7,947 bases of DNA. Source: an uncultured Candidatus Melainabacteria bacterium (GTDB lineage: Bacteria > Cyanobacteriota > Vampirovibrionia > Gastranaerophilales > Gastranaerophilaceae). Below the pieces are notes generated by a model that was given only the letters and a program-made list of their open reading frames with translations, was not told where the DNA came from and did no database searches. This document shows positions 6,590 through 7,947 of the stretch, in pieces. Position 1 is the stretch's first letter; the number at the start of each line of letters is the position of its first letter. The stretch is taken from the NCBI GenBank assembly GCA_934675225.1, contig CAKUQA010000043.1:1-7947 (forward strand), written 5' to 3'. The position numbers and the translations under genes are program-made.

Positions 6590-6618
6590 ATTTTCGAGAA
6601 TAATACAAATTTTTTTAT

Positions 6619-6624
6619 AGGTGG
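6619..6624 (+). promoter_or_regulatory. Ribosome binding site AGGTGG of the glycosyltransferase gene
   Basis: AGGTGG ends 4 nt before the ATG at 6629, and selects it over the in-frame ATG at 6572, which lies upstream of the predicted transcript start. Confidence 0.65.
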
Positions 6625-6628
6625 TTTA

Positions 6629-7315
6629 ATGAAAAAGATTACAATACTTATTCCGGTATTTAATGAGGTAAATACTTTGGATAAAATTTTGGAAAAGGTT
6701 GAACAGGCTAGCTTTTGTGGCTTGGAAAAAGAAATTATATTGATAGACGATTATTCAACAGATGGAACCAGAGATTTATATTCAAAATATCCGTATAAAG
6801 TTTTGTATCATGAGTATAATCAAGGGAAAGGTGCAGCTTTGAGGACTGGGTTTAAAGAAGCAACCGGAGATATTATTGTTATTCAAGATGCGGATTTGGA
6901 ATATGAGCCGGTTGATTATGAACCGCTTATTCAATTAATTCTTGATGGTAGGGCAGATGTTTGTTACGGTTCCAGACTTTCCGGCGGAAAACCTTCTCGT
7001 TCATTTATGTTTCACCATTTGTTAGGAAATAAGTTTTTGTCTTTGCTGACAAATATTCTATACGGTGCAACTTTAACTGATATGGAAACTTGTTACAAGG
7101 CTTTTAAGGCAGATTTTATAAAAGGGATTGAGATTAAATCAAATAGGTTTGATTTTGAACCGGAGATTACTGCCAAGATTTTAAAACGTGGTGCCAGATT
7201 GTATGAACTTCCTATTTCGTACTATGGTAGGGAGTTTGCGGAAGGTAAGAAAATTACATGGCGTGATGGAATTCATGCTATAATAGCGTTAATAAAATTT
7301 AGGTTTACAGATTAA
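6629..7315 (+). CDS. Family 2 glycosyltransferase, polyprenyl-phosphate sugar synthase type
   Basis: From ATG 6629 the protein has 228 residues. It opens with the GT-A fold start MKKITILIPVFNE. The nucleotide-sugar site D40-D41 is in the motif DDYSTDGT, the segment NQGKGAALRTGF follows, and the metal-binding motif is Q-D-A-D (86-89). Further on are D-M-E-T-C-Y-K-A-F and a C-terminal E-x-x-x-x-A-K-I-L-K-R-G with YYGREFAEGKKITWRDG. This order is typical of the DPM1-like branch, which moves a sugar from GDP- or UDP-sugar to a polyprenyl phosphate at the membrane face. It is a short form without C-terminal membrane helices. The sugar cannot be told from the sequence. It is the first plus-strand gene here, with the pseudopeptidase-like gene 14 bp downstream, so they probably share a transcript. 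A role in glycan or glycolipid assembly is likely but not proven. Confidence 0.93.
   Translation: MKKITILIPVFNEVNTLDKILEKVEQASFCGLEKEIILIDDYSTDGTRDLYSKYPYKVLYHEYNQGKGAALRTGFKEATGDIIVIQDADLEYEPVDYEPLIQLILDGRADVCYGSRLSGGKPSRSFMFHHLLGNKFLSLLTNILYGATLTDMETCYKAFKADFIKGIEIKSNRFDFEPEITAKILKRGARLYELPISYYGREFAEGKKITWRDGIHAIIALIKFRFTD
7276..7284 (+). promoter_or_regulatory. Possible internal extended -10 (TGCTATAAT) before the last gene
   Basis: The nine bases TGCTATAAT lie inside the 3' end of the glycosyltransferase frame, 45 bp before the next ATG. There is no convincing -35 at 16-18 bp. It could give the downstream gene its own transcript starting near 7291, or be a chance result of the codons for His-Ala-Ile-Ile. 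Confidence 0.35.
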
Positions 7316-7329
7316 GATAGGAGTAAAAA

Positions 7330-7947
7330 ATGAAAAAAGTTATTTTATCATTATTTTTGGCAGCTTCTCTTGCAGCTCCGTCATTAGCTGCAACTTGGAG
7401 TGCAGTTGACAGAGTTCCTACAGTGGGAAAACAAGTTTTAACAAAAAACAGTTTGCCATCAACTACAAAATTTGTTGTAACAGAAACAGAAGTTTCAAAC
7501 AGTTCTTCAAATTCTAATAATGAACTTTATATTCCTAAAACAGATTTAGGGTATGCAGGTAATGATAATGAAGTAGCAGCAGTAATTGCACAACAAATTG
7601 GTGTAATCATTAATGCAAATGCTTCTAAGAAAAAATTTGTTTCTAACGTAACATCTGCACTTGCAGGTAACTTTACAGACACAGGACTTGAAAAGTCTGC
7701 ACTGATTGCAAACGAATTGACTTTGAACAGTATGTCAGAAAAAGATAAAATGAATGCAGATATTACCGGTGTTGATTTGATGATTCAAGCAGGTTATAAC
7801 CCTTTAGCGATGATTGTTGTTCTTGGAAAACAACCGGGAACTTCTTTGGATATTTTAAAGAGCCAACCAAACAATTTTAAACGTACAATGTATATTTATG
7901 ACTATCTTTCATACAATTATCCTTCAAAGGTTAAAGCAGGATACAAT
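7330..7947 (+). CDS. Exported M48-peptidase-like protein with lost zinc site (3' end outside window)
   Basis: The frame is open for 206 codons to the window edge. ATG 7330 stands 6 nt after GGAG. Residues 1-20 are a signal peptide (MKKVILSLFLAASLAAPSLA), so the product is exported. The body follows the M48 metallopeptidase plan: a segment N-D-N-E-V-A-A-V-I-A-x-x-I-G (78-91) matches the usual E-L-A-A-V-I-A-H-E-I-G-H helix, and A-D-I-T-G-V-D-L-M-I-Q-A-G-Y-N-P (143-158) matches the usual A-D-x-x-G-x-x-L-M-x-x-A-G-Y-x-P. A P-x-x-F-K-R region (863 bp into the family's substrate side is not inferable) lies near residues 181-185. The catalytic HExxH reads Q88-Q89-I-G-V92, and the ExxAD signature reads K140-M-N-A-D144. 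All metal ligands and the general base are therefore missing. Known M48 proteins act in envelope quality control; an inactive relative may bind or guard rather than cut. The family call rests on motif order and I could not search a database. Confidence 0.75.
   Translation, partial: MKKVILSLFLAASLAAPSLAATWSAVDRVPTVGKQVLTKNSLPSTTKFVVTETEVSNSSSNSNNELYIPKTDLGYAGNDNEVAAVIAQQIGVIINANASKKKFVSNVTSALAGNFTDTGLEKSALIANELTLNSMSEKDKMNADITGVDLMIQAGYNPLAMIVVLGKQPGTSLDILKSQPNNFKRTMYIYDYLSYNYPSKVKAGYN

Noticed and set aside
6526..6590. Minus-strand promoter for the HD-GYP operon
   Set aside because: TTGTAC at 6583-6588 has only a poor -10 (TAAATT) at 18 bp, and other TATA-like sites lack a -35. A promoter must exist here or nearby, but I cannot place it.
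6572..6628. ATG at 6572 as start of the glycosyltransferase
   Set aside because: It falls between the -35 and -10 of the likely promoter, and the family's usual N-terminus begins at the ATG at 6629.
1..7947. tRNA, rRNA, CRISPR, insertion sequence or prophage genes
   Set aside because: I saw no regular spaced repeats, transposase motifs, terminal inverted repeats or cloverleaf-like segments.

Overview
The window is a low-GC bacterial chromosome segment (about one third G+C by eye). It has purine-rich Shine-Dalgarno sites, sigma-70-type promoters and no mobile elements, RNA genes or CRISPR. The gene set is TPR proteins with signal peptides, NarL/LuxR-type response regulators, GAF-HD-GYP signalling, and a pentapeptide-repeat protein with a tail resembling cyanobacterial ones. 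Together these suggest a non-photosynthetic cyanobacterial relative of the Gastranaerophilales/Vampirovibrionia (Melainabacteria) type. That is an inference from overall flavour; no marker gene is present, and another low-GC lineage is possible.

Layout. (a) 1-771, minus strand: the N-terminal 257 codons of an exported TPR protein. Its start appears to be a rare ATT codon, behind a clear promoter at 807-835. (b) 772-1108: a divergent promoter region. (c) 1109-1270, plus strand: an unrecognised 53-residue protein with its own extended -10 promoter, a very good ribosome binding site and a hairpin terminator at 1328-1360. (d) 6525 down to 1404, minus strand: a compact operon, in transcription order TPR-like/GAF/HD-GYP protein, exported TPR protein, NarL-type response regulator and a second REC-LuxR regulator. 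A very acidic pentapeptide-repeat protein follows 74 bp later and may be its last gene. (e) 6526-6628: a divergent promoter region. (f) 6629 onward, plus strand: a family 2 glycosyltransferase of the polyprenyl-phosphate sugar synthase type. It is followed 14 bp later by an exported protein that looks like an M48 metallopeptidase fold with all zinc-site residues replaced; this last gene runs off the window.

How they may work together. The four-gene minus operon looks like a signalling module. A cytoplasmic GAF sensor drives a cyclic-di-GMP phosphodiesterase, an exported TPR scaffold sits at the membrane or cell envelope, and two DNA-binding regulators act on transcription. No histidine kinase is encoded in the window, so the phosphodonor is elsewhere. 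The plus-strand pair suggests envelope or glycan work, but the connection is only by position. The points most worth a second look are the apparent pseudopeptidase, the AUU start, the kinase-less regulator operon and the orphan 53-residue protein.
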